From positions 42,935-106,934 of the forward strand of contig NZ_JAPMLN010000010.1 of the NCBI RefSeq assembly GCF_026410405.1: 64,000 nt of DNA. Direction: 5' to 3'. The translations under genes were made by a program, and so were the position numbers. The notes below the pieces were generated by a model, which saw only the letters and a program-made list of their open reading frames with translations, had not been told where the DNA came from and did not search any database. The DNA is from Marinicella gelatinilytica. GTDB taxonomy: Bacteria > Pseudomonadota > Gammaproteobacteria > Xanthomonadales > Marinicellaceae. Of this stretch, positions 21,067 through 30,385 are shown piece by piece; within the stretch, counting starts at the first letter, position 1; each line of letters opens with the position of its first letter.

Positions 21067-22320
21067 ATGTTTGATAAAAATAACACCTTAAGCAAAACAG
21101 ATCCGGATTTGATGGCCGCCATCGAACAGGAGAACCGGCGCCAGGAAGATCATATTGAGTTGATTGCTTCTGAAAACTACACCTCGCCTGCGGTGATGCA
21201 GGCCCAGGGTTCTCAACTCACCAACAAATACGCTGAAGGTTATCCGGGGCGTCGTTATTACGGTGGCTGTGAGTATGTGGATATCGCTGAGAATCTGGCT
21301 ATTGAGCGGGTCAAAAAATTATTTGATGCCGATTATGCCAATGTGCAGCCGCATTCAGGCTCGCAGGCCAATCAGGCGGTATATATGGCCTTATTGCAAC
21401 CCGGTGACACCATTTTAGGGATGTCATTGGCGCATGGTGGTCATTTAACCCATGGTTCGCCGGTAAATATGTCCGGTAAACTTTATAATGCCATTCAGTA
21501 TGGTATTGATGAGGCCACCGGTGAAATTGATTTTGAAGAAGTGAGAAATCTGGCCATTGAGCATCAGCCCAAAATGATTATTGGTGGATTTTCTGCTTAT
21601 TCCAAACGCATTGACTGGCAAAAGTTTAAAGATATTGCCGATGAAGTCGGTGCTTATTTTATGGTGGATATGGCCCATGTGGCCGGTTTAGTGGCGGCCG
21701 GGGTTTATCCCTCGCCGGTTAATATTGCAGATGTCACCACCTCAACCACCCATAAAACCCTGCGTGGTCCTCGTGGCGGTATTATTTTAGCCAGAGCCAA
21801 TAAAGACATTGAAAAGAAATTGAATTCACTGGTTTTTCCGGGGATTCAAGGTGGCCCGCTCATGCATGTCATTGCAGCCAAAGCCACGGCTTTTAATGAA
21901 GCCTTACAGCCTGAATTCAAAACCTACCAACAAAATGTCGTTAAAAATGCCCAGGCCATGGCACAGGTTTTTATCGCGCGTGGTTTTGATGTGGTGTCAG
22001 GTGGCACCGAAAATCACTTGTTTTTACTCGATTTGGTGGCCAAAGACATCACCGGTAAAGATGCCGAAGCCCGTTTGGGTGAGGCTAATATTACGGTTAA
22101 TAAAAATGCCGTACCCAATGACCCGCGCTCACCCTTTGTCACCAGTGGTTTACGATTGGGAACTCCGGCCGGTACCACACGAGGCTTTGATGCCGCTGAT
22201 TTTAGTGACATTGCCGACTGGATGTGTGATATTCTGGAAGATATGGACAATGATGCCGTGTTGCTTGAAGTGCGCAAAAAAGTGGCTGAATTGTGTAAAG
22301 TTCACCCGGTTTACGGTTAA
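21067..22320 (+). CDS. glyA: Serine hydroxymethyltransferase GlyA
   Basis: 417 residues, the usual length. PLP-dependent interconversion of serine and glycine with transfer of a one-carbon unit to tetrahydrofolate. The PLP lysine is in [30 protein letters not shown] and the glycine-rich [12 protein letters not shown] are conserved. No strong ribosome site precedes the ATG. It heads a run with nusB, thiL and pgpA. Confidence 0.97.
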   Translation: MFDKNNTLSKTDPDLMAAIEQENRRQEDHIELIASENYTSPAVMQAQGSQLTNKYAEGYPGRRYYGGCEYVDIAENLAIERVKKLFDADYANVQPHSGSQANQAVYMALLQPGDTILGMSLAHGGHLTHGSPVNMSGKLYNAIQYGIDEATGEIDFEEVRNLAIEHQPKMIIGGFSAYSKRIDWQKFKDIADEVGAYFMVDMAHVAGLVAAGVYPSPVNIADVTTSTTHKTLRGPRGGIILARANKDIEKKLNSLVFPGIQGGPLMHVIAAKATAFNEALQPEFKTYQQNVVKNAQAMAQVFIARGFDVVSGGTENHLFLLDLVAKDITGKDAEARLGEANITVNKNAVPNDPRSPFVTSGLRLGTPAGTTRGFDAADFSDIADWMCDILEDMDNDAVLLEVRKKVAELCKVHPVYG

Positions 22321-22365
22321 CAATGAGTGGCCATTTTGTCACACTTGAAGGATGAATACAGCGGC

Positions 22366-22824
22366 ATGAGTCAGCACAGAAAAAACAAACGATTACCTGA
22401 GCCTCTGGCTCGCAAACACCGCGCCCGTAAGCGTCTGGTGCAAGCCTTATACCAGATGCATTACAACGATGAGTCGGTGTCCTCGGTGATTAATCAATTT
22501 ATCGAAGAGCAAGACTTCAAAAAAGTGGATATGGCCTTTTTTGAAAAGGCTTTGCGTTATATCGCTGCCAATCGCACCACCATTGAGGCCTTAATTGATC
22601 CCCATGTGGGCCGTGAAAAAGCTTCATTGGGTGCGGTTGAATATGCGGTGTTACTGGTGGCTGCGTATGAGCTGTCGCAAAGTATTGAAACACCGTTCAA
22701 GGTTGTTATTAATGAGGCGGTTATTTTAACCACGGAGTTTGGTGCCGAAGGTGGGCATAGTTTTGTCAATGGCGTGTTAAAACAAGTGGCCGCTGAAACC
22801 CGTCCGCATGAATTGGGTGTGTGA
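22366..22824 (+). CDS. nusB: Transcription antitermination protein NusB
   Basis: 152 residues from the chosen ATG (MSQHRKNKRLPEPLARKHR). All-helical NusB fold with RARKRLVQALYQ near the N-terminus and INEAVILTTEFG near the C-terminus. With NusE it binds boxA in rRNA leaders and supports antitermination. The frame is open to a GTG at 22327, but those residues are not NusB-like. The stop overlaps the thiL GTG. Confidence 0.92.
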   Translation: MSQHRKNKRLPEPLARKHRARKRLVQALYQMHYNDESVSSVINQFIEEQDFKKVDMAFFEKALRYIAANRTTIEALIDPHVGREKASLGAVEYAVLLVAAYELSQSIETPFKVVINEAVILTTEFGAEGGHSFVNGVLKQVAAETRPHELGV

Positions 22825-23732
22825 TTAACGAATTCGATCTTATCAAACAGCTCCAGTCGTTGGTTCATGGTCAGGACCGGGCCGTAACCCTGGGCATCGG
22901 CGATGATGCCGCGGTGATTGATCCTGCCTTAATTCCTGCCGGTCACCAAATGGTTATTGCCACCGATACGCTGGTGGTGGGTCGTCATTTTAAAGCGGAT
23001 GATAAGCCTGAAGATATTGGTCATAAAGCCATCGCCGTTAATTTAAGCGATATGGCCGCCATGGCAGCTCAACCCAAGTGGGTTTTGATGAATTTAACCT
23101 TACCCGCTGTCGATGGGCCATGGATTGCAGGTTTTAGTCGGGGTGTCAGTGGTTTATTGAAAAAACACCGGGTGGAATTAATTGGCGGCGACACCACATC
23201 CGGGCCGCTTGCCATCGGTTTCACTGTTATCGGCTTGTCAAAAAATCCGAAAAAACGAAAAGATGCTCGGGCGGGTGATTTAGTCGTGGTCAGTGGTGAG
23301 CTGGGCAGTGCTGCCTTTGCGCTCAACAATCCCGGCGTCAACGATTATTGTGATGCACAACTCAAACGGCCTCAGCCGCGATTTGATGTCGCCGAGGCAG
23401 TGATTGATTACGCCCGTGCCATGATTGATGTTTCAGATGGATTGCTGGCGGATTTGGGTCATATCTGCGAGGCATCGGCTATGGGTGCGCAACTGGATGT
23501 GGAAAAAATGCCGGTCTATGAGCCCATTAAAAGTGATTCACAATGGTTGGACTACGTGTTAAGCGGTGGTGATGATTATCAATTATGTTTCACCATTCGA
23601 CCAGAGGATGAATCCTTGTTACCGCCGGATTGTACGGTGATTGGGCATATGTGTGCCGGATCGGGTGTCACTGTTTATGACAAAGGTCAGCGTATTGAAG
23701 TTAAACGGTCGGGTTTTGATCATTTTGGGTAA
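22821..23732 (+). CDS. thiL: Thiamine-monophosphate kinase ThiL
   Basis: 303 residues. It phosphorylates thiamine monophosphate to the pyrophosphate cofactor. AIR-synthetase-like fold with GIGDDAAVIDP, ATDTLVVGRHF, GGDTTSGPLAIG and VLSGGDDYQLCF. It starts at a GTG overlapping the nusB stop. It normally precedes pgpA, but here a 170-base repeat-bearing gap separates the two. Confidence 0.95.
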   Translation: MINEFDLIKQLQSLVHGQDRAVTLGIGDDAAVIDPALIPAGHQMVIATDTLVVGRHFKADDKPEDIGHKAIAVNLSDMAAMAAQPKWVLMNLTLPAVDGPWIAGFSRGVSGLLKKHRVELIGGDTTSGPLAIGFTVIGLSKNPKKRKDARAGDLVVVSGELGSAAFALNNPGVNDYCDAQLKRPQPRFDVAEAVIDYARAMIDVSDGLLADLGHICEASAMGAQLDVEKMPVYEPIKSDSQWLDYVLSGGDDYQLCFTIRPEDESLLPPDCTVIGHMCAGSGVTVYDKGQRIEVKRSGFDHFG

Positions 23733-23741
23733 AACTTAAAT

Positions 23742-23898
23742 TGCGACTCCTTCGGGCTTGACCCGGAGGTCCATTTTTGAAATAGATATAAAAATGAGTA
23801 ATCGTTTAGAATTTAGACATTATAGCAAGACAATTAAAAGCGACTGCTTTTGTTTGCTATCGCAAACTGGATCTCCGGGTCAAGCCCGAAGACGACGC
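23742..23898. repeat. MITE/REP-like element with 19-bp perfect inverted repeats
   Basis: CTTCGGGCTTGACCCGGAG at 23750-23768 and its exact reverse complement at 23873-23891 flank 104 bases of AT-rich DNA. Similarity extends a few bases on each side (GTCCA and ATCCA inside; GCGACTC and GCGTCGTC outside). There is no coding content. It sits between thiL and pgpA. Confidence 0.75.
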
Positions 23899-23903
23899 GG
23901 CTT

Positions 23904-24377
23904 ATGAATAAAACACAGAAAATAGCATTAACCACACCGTCCGGCTTTCTGGCCTTTGGTTTTGGCAGCGGTTTGGCGCCGGTGGCGCCGGGGACGTTTG
24001 GGACACTGATGGCGATTCCTTTGTATCTGGCCTTGCAGACCTTGCCGCCTTTAATGTACTTAGCCGTCGTGGTGGCTGCCTTTATCGGCGGAGTCTGGAT
24101 TTGTGGCCGTGCCGGCAAAGCCTTGGGCGTGCATGATCATGGTGGCATTGTCTGGGATGAGTTTGTCGGTTTTTGGATCACCATGTGGTTGGTGCCGTTT
24201 CATTGGACTTGGCTGTTGGCCGGATTTATTTTATTTCGTCTGTTTGATATTGTGAAACCCTTTCCCATTGGTTGGATTGACAAAAAAGTCTCCGGTGGTT
24301 TTGGGGTAATGATTGATGATGTGGTGGCGGGTATTTATGCGTGGTTGATTTTAATGCTGGCCAGATATTTTTTATGA
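23904..24377 (+). CDS. pgpA: Phosphatidylglycerophosphatase A
   Basis: 157 residues from the chosen ATG (MNKTQKIALTTP). Family motifs GSGLAPVAPGTFGT, DEFVGFWITM and VKPFPIGWID, with three membrane helices. It dephosphorylates phosphatidylglycerol phosphate in the inner membrane. The frame runs 18 codons further up into the inverted-repeat element, so the ATG at 23904 is preferred. Confidence 0.93.
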   Translation: MNKTQKIALTTPSGFLAFGFGSGLAPVAPGTFGTLMAIPLYLALQTLPPLMYLAVVVAAFIGGVWICGRAGKALGVHDHGGIVWDEFVGFWITMWLVPFHWTWLLAGFILFRLFDIVKPFPIGWIDKKVSGGFGVMIDDVVAGIYAWLILMLARYFL

Positions 24378-24475
24378 TGCCTGATGCTTAATGAAAATTC
24401 TGTATCTCCGAAACCAGTGAACAGTCTCATGGCGAGTGGCACAAACACCGACAAAACCCTACTCAAAGACACTGG

Positions 24476-24495
24476 GTGCCGGCCTTCGCCGGCAC
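24476..24495. repeat. Extragenic palindrome GTGCCGGC-CTTC-GCCGGCAC
   Basis: An 8-bp perfect GC-rich stem with a CTTC tetraloop, after pgpA. No T run follows, so it is more like a dispersed extragenic palindrome than a terminator. Confidence 0.55.
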
Positions 24496-24541
24496 GGGTT
24501 AATGTTGAATGATGAAGATGAATCACTGTGGAAGTTAGGGT

Positions 24542-25621
24542 ATGAAGAAGATTATTGTGTTGGGTGGTGGTCGTATTGGTCGGGTGATTGCTTTAAACCT
24601 CAGTGAAGACCATGTCGTCTGTTTGACGGATTTACAGAAGCCCGATGCGTTACCGGATGGTATTGAATTTAAACAACTGGATGTCACCGACAAAGCCGCC
24701 TTACAAAAGATGGTGGCAGATTATGATTTGGTGGTCGGTGCCTTACCCAGCGTCCTGGGCTTTAAGGCTTTAAAAGCAGTATTGGAAACCGGGCAATCGA
24801 TGGTGGATATTTCATTTTTTACCAAAGATCCGCTGCAATTGGATGATTTTGCTAAAAAACATAATGCCACGGCGATTGTTGATATGGGGCTGGCGCCGGG
24901 TTTAACCAATTTATTTGCCGGCCATTTTGTGGCGACTTATGAGCAGGTGGATGAATTGACTTGTCTGGTCGGAGGTTTGCCGGTTGAGAGAAACTTACCG
25001 TTTGAATACAAAGCACCATTTGCACCCCTGGATGTGATTGAAGAATACACCCGTCCGGCACGTATGAAGAGAAATGGTCAGGATTTAGTGTTACCACCGT
25101 TAACTGAAATCGAAACATTGCATGTCCCCGGAATCGGTGACCTTGAAGCTTTTAATACCGACGGCTTACGGACATTATTAACCACCGTTGATATTCCAAC
25201 CATGGCCGAAAAAACCATCCGCTATCCCGGTCATGCGCAGTTTATTACGCAGTTAAAACAAGCCGGGTTTTTTAACGATGCCCACCGTGAGAATACCGCC
25301 GAAGTTCTGCAAAAACAGTGGCAATTTCAAGCCGGCGAACAAGACCTGACAGTACTGGAAATTCGGGTCAAAGGTATTCGTGTCGGTCAGCAAACAAGTG
25401 AAATCTACCGCATGGTGGATCATTATGACACTGAAAATTACATCAGCTCCATGGCCCGTACCACCGGCTACACCTGTGCCGCGACAGCTCGTTTAATGCT
25501 GAATAATAAGGTTATGCCAGGCGTACTGGCACCGGAGCATTTAGGTCAGGATGTGCACCACTTTGAATACCTCTTGGCCAATTTAGCGCAACACAACATC
25601 AAAATTAAACCCTGCACATAA
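24542..25621 (+). CDS. Saccharopine dehydrogenase-family protein (lysine dehydrogenase-like)
   Basis: 359 residues. Rossmann N-terminus IIVLGGGRIGRVIALNL; the catalytic-domain segment DMGLAPGLTNLFAGHF resembles lysine 6-dehydrogenases and saccharopine reductases. An NAD(P)-dependent oxidoreductase acting on an amino-acid-like substrate is likely. A TAGGG ribosome site precedes the ATG. It is probably transcribed alone. Confidence 0.75.
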   Translation: MKKIIVLGGGRIGRVIALNLSEDHVVCLTDLQKPDALPDGIEFKQLDVTDKAALQKMVADYDLVVGALPSVLGFKALKAVLETGQSMVDISFFTKDPLQLDDFAKKHNATAIVDMGLAPGLTNLFAGHFVATYEQVDELTCLVGGLPVERNLPFEYKAPFAPLDVIEEYTRPARMKRNGQDLVLPPLTEIETLHVPGIGDLEAFNTDGLRTLLTTVDIPTMAEKTIRYPGHAQFITQLKQAGFFNDAHRENTAEVLQKQWQFQAGEQDLTVLEIRVKGIRVGQQTSEIYRMVDHYDTENYISSMARTTGYTCAATARLMLNNKVMPGVLAPEHLGQDVHHFEYLLANLAQHNIKIKPCT

Positions 25622-25645
25622 AAAAGGGCTTCGTGAAGAAGCCCA
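25622..25645 (-). terminator. Terminator of the three-paralog operon
   Basis: GGGCTTC, loop GTGAA, GAAGCCC (25626-25644). On the minus strand the stem is followed by six T, so it ends transcripts arriving from 25676. Confidence 0.8.
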
Positions 25646-25675
25646 AAACTAAGTCGTTATTTTGTTGACTACTAA

Positions 25676-26281
25676 TTAAGGTGCTGAATCCATAACAAGT
25701 TGTACCGCGCACATTTTTTGATCAGTAGTTGAAGTCGGAGAATAAAAACGAATCATATATTTATAATTTGCATTATCGATGACAACGCGAGGCGATAAAT
25801 AATCAACTATAAACCCGTATCCGGTGTCACCAGTTGAGCTGAGTGTATTTTCAATGACAAAGTTACCTGTAAAATCAACAGAAGCCAAGTAAACTTCTGT
25901 GCTAGCGCTACTGCTGTCTTCAAATGCATAACGCACACCAAATATTTCATGGCCATCTGGTAACTGTAGTGGTAAATCAAAGTATCCACTACCATAGATA
26001 CAACCTTTGCTACCATAGTTTAAAGTAACTGATGATGAATACGGCGTGGCGGCAGTGGCAATTAAATTTATAGTGTAGATACCATCACCGTAAGTTTTGT
26101 TAGAAGATAAAAAGTCAAACGCTTTTTCATCTTCAGTAAAATTGTTCTTAATTGTCGTGTGATTTGTTGGAAACTGGTCTGAATTTAAATCCGATTCATC
26201 CTGCAGTGAAGTTTGACAAAAACTTCCACCTGATACAGATAATCCAGCGATTAAGGATAATTTAAGTGTTAAAAGTTTCAT
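25676..26281 (-). CDS. Exported protein, paralog C of a three-gene family
   Basis: 201 residues with a signal peptide (about 1-22). Clear paralog of the 199-residue protein at 26965-27564: both share a GC[IF]Y element, then LQLPDGHEIFGVRYAFED versus IQLPGGHRINGIRYFYDD, and a closing NYKYMIRF/NYAYVLRF then MCA/MCG with a final hydrophobic tail. The fold is probably a beta-sandwich. The two cysteines of the shared elements may form a disulfide. RBS AAAGGAG. Last gene of the operon. Confidence 0.7.
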   Translation of the reverse strand: MKLLTLKLSLIAGLSVSGGSFCQTSLQDESDLNSDQFPTNHTTIKNNFTEDEKAFDFLSSNKTYGDGIYTINLIATAATPYSSSVTLNYGSKGCIYGSGYFDLPLQLPDGHEIFGVRYAFEDSSSASTEVYLASVDFTGNFVIENTLSSTGDTGYGFIVDYLSPRVVIDNANYKYMIRFYSPTSTTDQKMCAVQLVMDSAP

Positions 26282-26298
26282 GGTATTTCTCCTTTGGA

Positions 26299-26946
26299 TT
26301 AACGGTAAAAGTTGTTGACAAAGATTACATCACTCGCAACATCCGGTGGCACATAACCAATCCGATAGCCACAGAGTGAGATATCGGAATCATTAGCGCG
26401 CTGTCGAACGACAAGTGGATTACTGTATCCTATGGTGTAATCAAGAAAGCCACCTTCACTGAACCGACCTGGTATGGCTGATCCGCCTGAAGGGTGGGTT
26501 TCAAGGTCAGTCCATGTATTGGTATTATTGTCGCGCTCAACCAACCAGGATGAGGCTTGAGCAGTGCCGCTATTGTCGACACCAAATGCTGAAAAAGAGA
26601 CAACTTTTGATCCATTGGGTAGGTCAACGGCATCATCTATTTGAACTGTGCCTGCTAAAGGTGTTTTGCAACCAGAATAAGTGTAAGAATAAGTGCCGCT
26701 TGAAGAACTCTGCATGGCGGATCCCACTGCTGAATAATAGCGGATTGAAGTACCGCCAACAGGACGATTTTCATCGACCATAGTTTTGGTATTATCGCTG
26801 ATTATTTCACCGTCACGATTGATTTCAAATCCCAATGGTGCATTCGCTTCCATATCAAGTAAATCGTCACTGTTGAGATAGACTGTATCACCGGCAAAGA
26901 CAGTACTGCATGCCATTAAACCGGCTATTTTAATTAAATGTTTCAT
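26299..26946 (-). CDS. Exported protein, paralog B, with IFVNNF tail
   Basis: 215 residues with a signal peptide (about 1-18, CSTVFAG). It carries the same core as its neighbours in more diverged form (GCKTPLAG, DLPNGSKVVSFSAFGVDN, LCGYRIGY). It ends in SDVIFVNNFYR, similar to the IFKDDFE tail of the protein at 10003. The shared tail suggests a common sorting or processing step. RBS AGGAG. 17-18 bases separate it from each neighbour. Confidence 0.7.
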   Translation of the reverse strand: MKHLIKIAGLMACSTVFAGDTVYLNSDDLLDMEANAPLGFEINRDGEIISDNTKTMVDENRPVGGTSIRYYSAVGSAMQSSSSGTYSYTYSGCKTPLAGTVQIDDAVDLPNGSKVVSFSAFGVDNSGTAQASSWLVERDNNTNTWTDLETHPSGGSAIPGRFSEGGFLDYTIGYSNPLVVRQRANDSDISLCGYRIGYVPPDVASDVIFVNNFYR

Positions 26947-26964
26947 AATAATTACTCCTGTTTT

Positions 26965-27564
26965 TTAAGGTGTGGCTGTCATATTAAGCCGAGCACCGCA
27001 CATTATTTGATCGATACCGGGCGAGCCTGGTTGAAAACGCAAGACATAAGCATAATTTGCATTATCAATAAAGTGCGGCGTGGATATGTTTTCATAATGA
27101 CTCGTATAGACGCCGGCGCTACCGCTTGAAGTAACTGATTGTAAAGAGCTATAAGTTCCGGTATTTTGGTTGATTCGGTACAAAGTAACTTGACTATTGC
27201 TACTGGCACTGTTGTCGTCATAAAAGTACCGTATGCCATTAATTCTATGACCACCAGGTAGTTGAATATTAACATCGAAAAGACCCACCACGTTGGCGTA
27301 AAAACAGCCTTTGTTGGCGTAAGTGTAATCGTTGTCGCTGCTCATTATGGGAACGCTTCCTGATGCGGCAATATTCAAATGATAGGTACCGGAAAAACTT
27401 TTGTCGGACAGTTCGTCCTGATTGTCATCTTGATATTTAACTTTGGTGACGGTAAATTGATCGGTTATATCAATAGTCTCATCCGGCACCGTTGATTGGG
27501 CCGAGATTGAGGTTGATACCATGGCGGTGATCCAAGCCATGGATTTAATGGATAGATATTTCAT
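26965..27564 (-). CDS. Exported protein, paralog A, first gene of the operon
   Basis: 199 residues with a signal peptide (about 1-22, SISAQST). Shares the core described for the protein at 25676-26281, including one Cys in the GCFYANV element and one near the end (MCGARL). RBS GAGGAGAG. Unknown function; the three genes look like an envelope or secreted-protein operon produced by tandem duplication. Confidence 0.7.
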   Translation of the reverse strand: MKYLSIKSMAWITAMVSTSISAQSTVPDETIDITDQFTVTKVKYQDDNQDELSDKSFSGTYHLNIAASGSVPIMSSDNDYTYANKGCFYANVVGLFDVNIQLPGGHRINGIRYFYDDNSASSNSQVTLYRINQNTGTYSSLQSVTSSGSAGVYTSHYENISTPHFIDNANYAYVLRFQPGSPGIDQIMCGARLNMTATP

Positions 27565-27858
27565 TGTACTCTCCTCTGAAAAAAATGGTGCTAAGCTGTT
27601 AACTTAACTTGCCCCAGTTTACTCCTAAAGAGAACAACCTGCCACTGAAAAACAGTGATACAGTTCACAAAAATGAAGCTAAATCAAGAAAATTAACGGA
27701 AAACAGTGAAGAAATGCGTATTTTTGCAGAGCGTTGAGCATAGTGAGTTGCCACGTCAATGGACTAAAAAGTCCATGAAAAAATAATCACAGTCAAGTTC
27801 TAGACAGGTTGATGGTCAAGTGATCGGCTTGTCAATGTATCAATTTACAGGATAAAAC
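27565..27858. other. Intergenic region with a small hairpin
   Basis: About 294 bases upstream of the three-paralog operon. ATGGACT-AAAA-AGTCCAT (27759-27776) is a 7-bp hairpin. CACTG...CAGTG near 27650 is another short repeat. No gene or strong promoter is recognised. Confidence 0.4.
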
Positions 27859-28545
27859 TTATGACGTCAGCAGTTCGTCCAGATATTGAAGTGCCACTTC
27901 GGTGGGTTTGTTGAGTTTTGAGGCATCTTCTGAGGGCCAGACTTTGGCGCGTAGTGTGGTGGGCATGGGGGGGGGTGTGAGGGTGCTGACTTTAACCCCC
28001 TGGTTTTCACATTCTTGAGACAGAATTTTTGCAAACTGCTCGATGGCAGCTTTGGCGACACCGTATTGTCCCCAGTAGGCTTTGGCGGTTAAGTTCAGGT
28101 CATCTGAGGTAAAAATAATGTGGCCTTTGGCTTTCAGTAATAGCGGTAACAAGGCTTGGGTCAGAAAAATCGGTGAATTAACATTAACCTGCATTTCTTT
28201 GAGCCAGCGAGACGCTTCATACAATATAAAGGGTGATAAACTACCGAATTCAACAGCGGTATGAATCAAGCCGTCTAAGCGTCCGAAGTGTTTTTCTAAT
28301 TGTTTGGCCAGCTGAATGTAATCATTGGGTGTGGCGCCAATTAGGTCCATGGGGTAAATAACCGGCTCGGGTAAACCGCGTTTTAACAGTTCGTCACAGA
28401 GTTTATCTAAAGTTTTCGGGCTTTTGTCACTAATCACTAAATTGGCCTGTTGTTGTGACAAACGTAACGCAATGGCTGAGCCCAAGCCGCCGCAAGCGCC
28501 GGTAAGAAAGTAAGTTTTTCCTTTAAGTTGATGGTATTTATCCAT
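27859..28545 (-). CDS. Short-chain dehydrogenase (YciK-type)
   Basis: 228 residues from the chosen ATG (MDKYHQLKGKTYFLTG). Nucleotide motif TGACGGLG and catalytic Tyr-x3-Lys in YGVAK. The family is YciK-like NAD(P)-dependent oxidoreductases. The frame is open 24 codons further but that part is not SDR-like. The coding sequence contains a run of nine C (27967-27975), which may slip. No strong ribosome site. Confidence 0.8.
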   Translation of the reverse strand: MDKYHQLKGKTYFLTGACGGLGSAIALRLSQQQANLVISDKSPKTLDKLCDELLKRGLPEPVIYPMDLIGATPNDYIQLAKQLEKHFGRLDGLIHTAVEFGSLSPFILYEASRWLKEMQVNVNSPIFLTQALLPLLLKAKGHIIFTSDDLNLTAKAYWGQYGVAKAAIEQFAKILSQECENQGVKVSTLTPPPMPTTLRAKVWPSEDASKLNKPTEVALQYLDELLTS

Positions 28546-28800
28546 GGTAACGTAAAATTCGATGTGTCTGAATTTTAACAGTTTATTCGCGCAGATATAG
28601 AAATATTTTGAATTCACTGAAGCAGTGGTGAAATATATCGATTAATTGCTAAATATTTGATTGGGATCTTTCGTTACAATCTCGTTAAATAAGTCAACCA
28701 GATGGCGTTTTTTTTATGGTAATATCTATGCCTTTGGCTGATTCGGGTCATGTAAAACACCCGATATCAGATATTTTCTAAGCCTAAATAAATAAATTCT

Positions 28801-30357
28801 ATGACTGCAAACACAAATCCTTTATCAGCCTCTACAGCTAACCTCAATCCCCAAGTAATGAATCATCCGGCGGGGCTTTTTATTTTATTTTTTACTGAAA
28901 TGTGGGAGCGTTTTAGCTTCTATGGTATGCGGGCTTTGCTGGTGCTGTTTTTGGTAACTGCCATTTCAGATGGTGGTTGGGGTTGGTCCAGAGAGAATGC
29001 GGGTATTTTATATGCCTGGTACACCGGTTTGGTTTATTTAACGCCTTTAATTGGTGGTTGGTTAGCCGACCGTTACATGGGTTTTAGAAGTGCTGTTGTT
29101 TGGGGTGCTTTATTAATGACCTTAGGCCACGGTTCGCTGGCTTTTGAAACGCAAAGCAGTTTTTATTTAGGACTGGCTTTACTGGTGGCCGGTAATGGTT
29201 TGTTTAAACCCAATATCTCTTCGATGGTGGGAGGTCTCTATAAGGATGATAAAAAGAAGGACAGCGCCTACACCATTTTTTATATGGGAATCAATGCCGG
29301 TGCTTTTTTGGGTATTATGCTGTGCGGTTATGTCGGTGAAATGGTTGGCTGGTCTTATGGATTTGGGCTGGCCGGGGTGTTTATGTTTTTCGGGTTACTG
29401 CAGTTTTACTTTGCCCAAAAGCTGTTAGGCTCTAATGGTGACAAGCCAATGCGGGTTAATGTCGCTGAAGATATTCATGAAATCCAAGACCACCCTTTAA
29501 ATAAACAAGAGAAAGATCGTTTATTGGTGATTGCGGTTTTTGCTTTATTTGTGGTGGTGTTTTGGTGGGCTTTTGAGCAAGCCGGAAGCTCCATGACGAT
29601 ATTTGCCAAAGATTATACCGGTCGCTTATTAACCGGATTACCTGCCACAATCTATGTATGGTCTAACTTTTTCCTGACTGTTTTACCGGTGGCTGTGGTG
29701 ACATGGGTGTTGATTTTATTGTTTAAACGGACTTTTAAAACGATACCGTTATCGAATATCTTTTTAGGCACTAGTTTTGCCATTATTTGGGGTATTGTGA
29801 TTTGGAAGGTGTATAGTGAATTTACTTCAACTGACCAAATTGAGATACCGGCTTCCTGGTTTGGGGTGTTAAATTCGTTTTTTATTATTACCTTGGCACC
29901 TTTATTTTCTAAACTTTGGGAAACCCGCTTTAATCCATCAGGACCGGCCAAATTTGCTTTGGGCTTGGTGCTTTTGGGTATTGGTTTTGGCTTTTTAGCT
30001 TATGGCGCCAGCGGTATTCAAATGGGTGCTGCCACCGCTTCTGTTTCCATATTTTGGTTGATTGCTGCTTACTTTTTCCACACCACCGGTGAACTGTGTT
30101 TGTCTCCAGTGGGTTTATCTTATGTCAGCAAATTGGCGCCGAAAAAACTGTTGGGTCTTATGTTTGGGGTCTGGTTTCTGGCTAATTTCGTGGCTAATTT
30201 AGTTGGTGGTTATACCGCCAGCTATATTGATGACATTAATGCCAGCATGGGCTTATCTGGATTCTTTATGATCTTTACCGCCATTCCAATCGCTGCCGGT
30301 GTATTGATGATGGTGTTGTCGCCCTGGTTGCGCAAACGTATGCACGGTATCCATTAA
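28801..30357 (+). CDS. POT-family proton-coupled peptide transporter
   Basis: 518 residues, about 14 membrane helices. EMWERFSFYGMR (ExxER motif), FYMGINAGAFLGIMLCGYVGE and HTTGELCLSPVGLSYVSK are typical of POT/PTR2 di- and tripeptide importers. No strong ribosome site. A second POT gene follows after 28 bases, so the two are probably co-transcribed. Confidence 0.9.
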   Translation: MTANTNPLSASTANLNPQVMNHPAGLFILFFTEMWERFSFYGMRALLVLFLVTAISDGGWGWSRENAGILYAWYTGLVYLTPLIGGWLADRYMGFRSAVVWGALLMTLGHGSLAFETQSSFYLGLALLVAGNGLFKPNISSMVGGLYKDDKKKDSAYTIFYMGINAGAFLGIMLCGYVGEMVGWSYGFGLAGVFMFFGLLQFYFAQKLLGSNGDKPMRVNVAEDIHEIQDHPLNKQEKDRLLVIAVFALFVVVFWWAFEQAGSSMTIFAKDYTGRLLTGLPATIYVWSNFFLTVLPVAVVTWVLILLFKRTFKTIPLSNIFLGTSFAIIWGIVIWKVYSEFTSTDQIEIPASWFGVLNSFFIITLAPLFSKLWETRFNPSGPAKFALGLVLLGIGFGFLAYGASGIQMGAATASVSIFWLIAAYFFHTTGELCLSPVGLSYVSKLAPKKLLGLMFGVWFLANFVANLVGGYTASYIDDINASMGLSGFFMIFTAIPIAAGVLMMVLSPWLRKRMHGIH

Positions 30358-30385
30358 CTTATCATCTAATAAGAGGAGTGAATAA

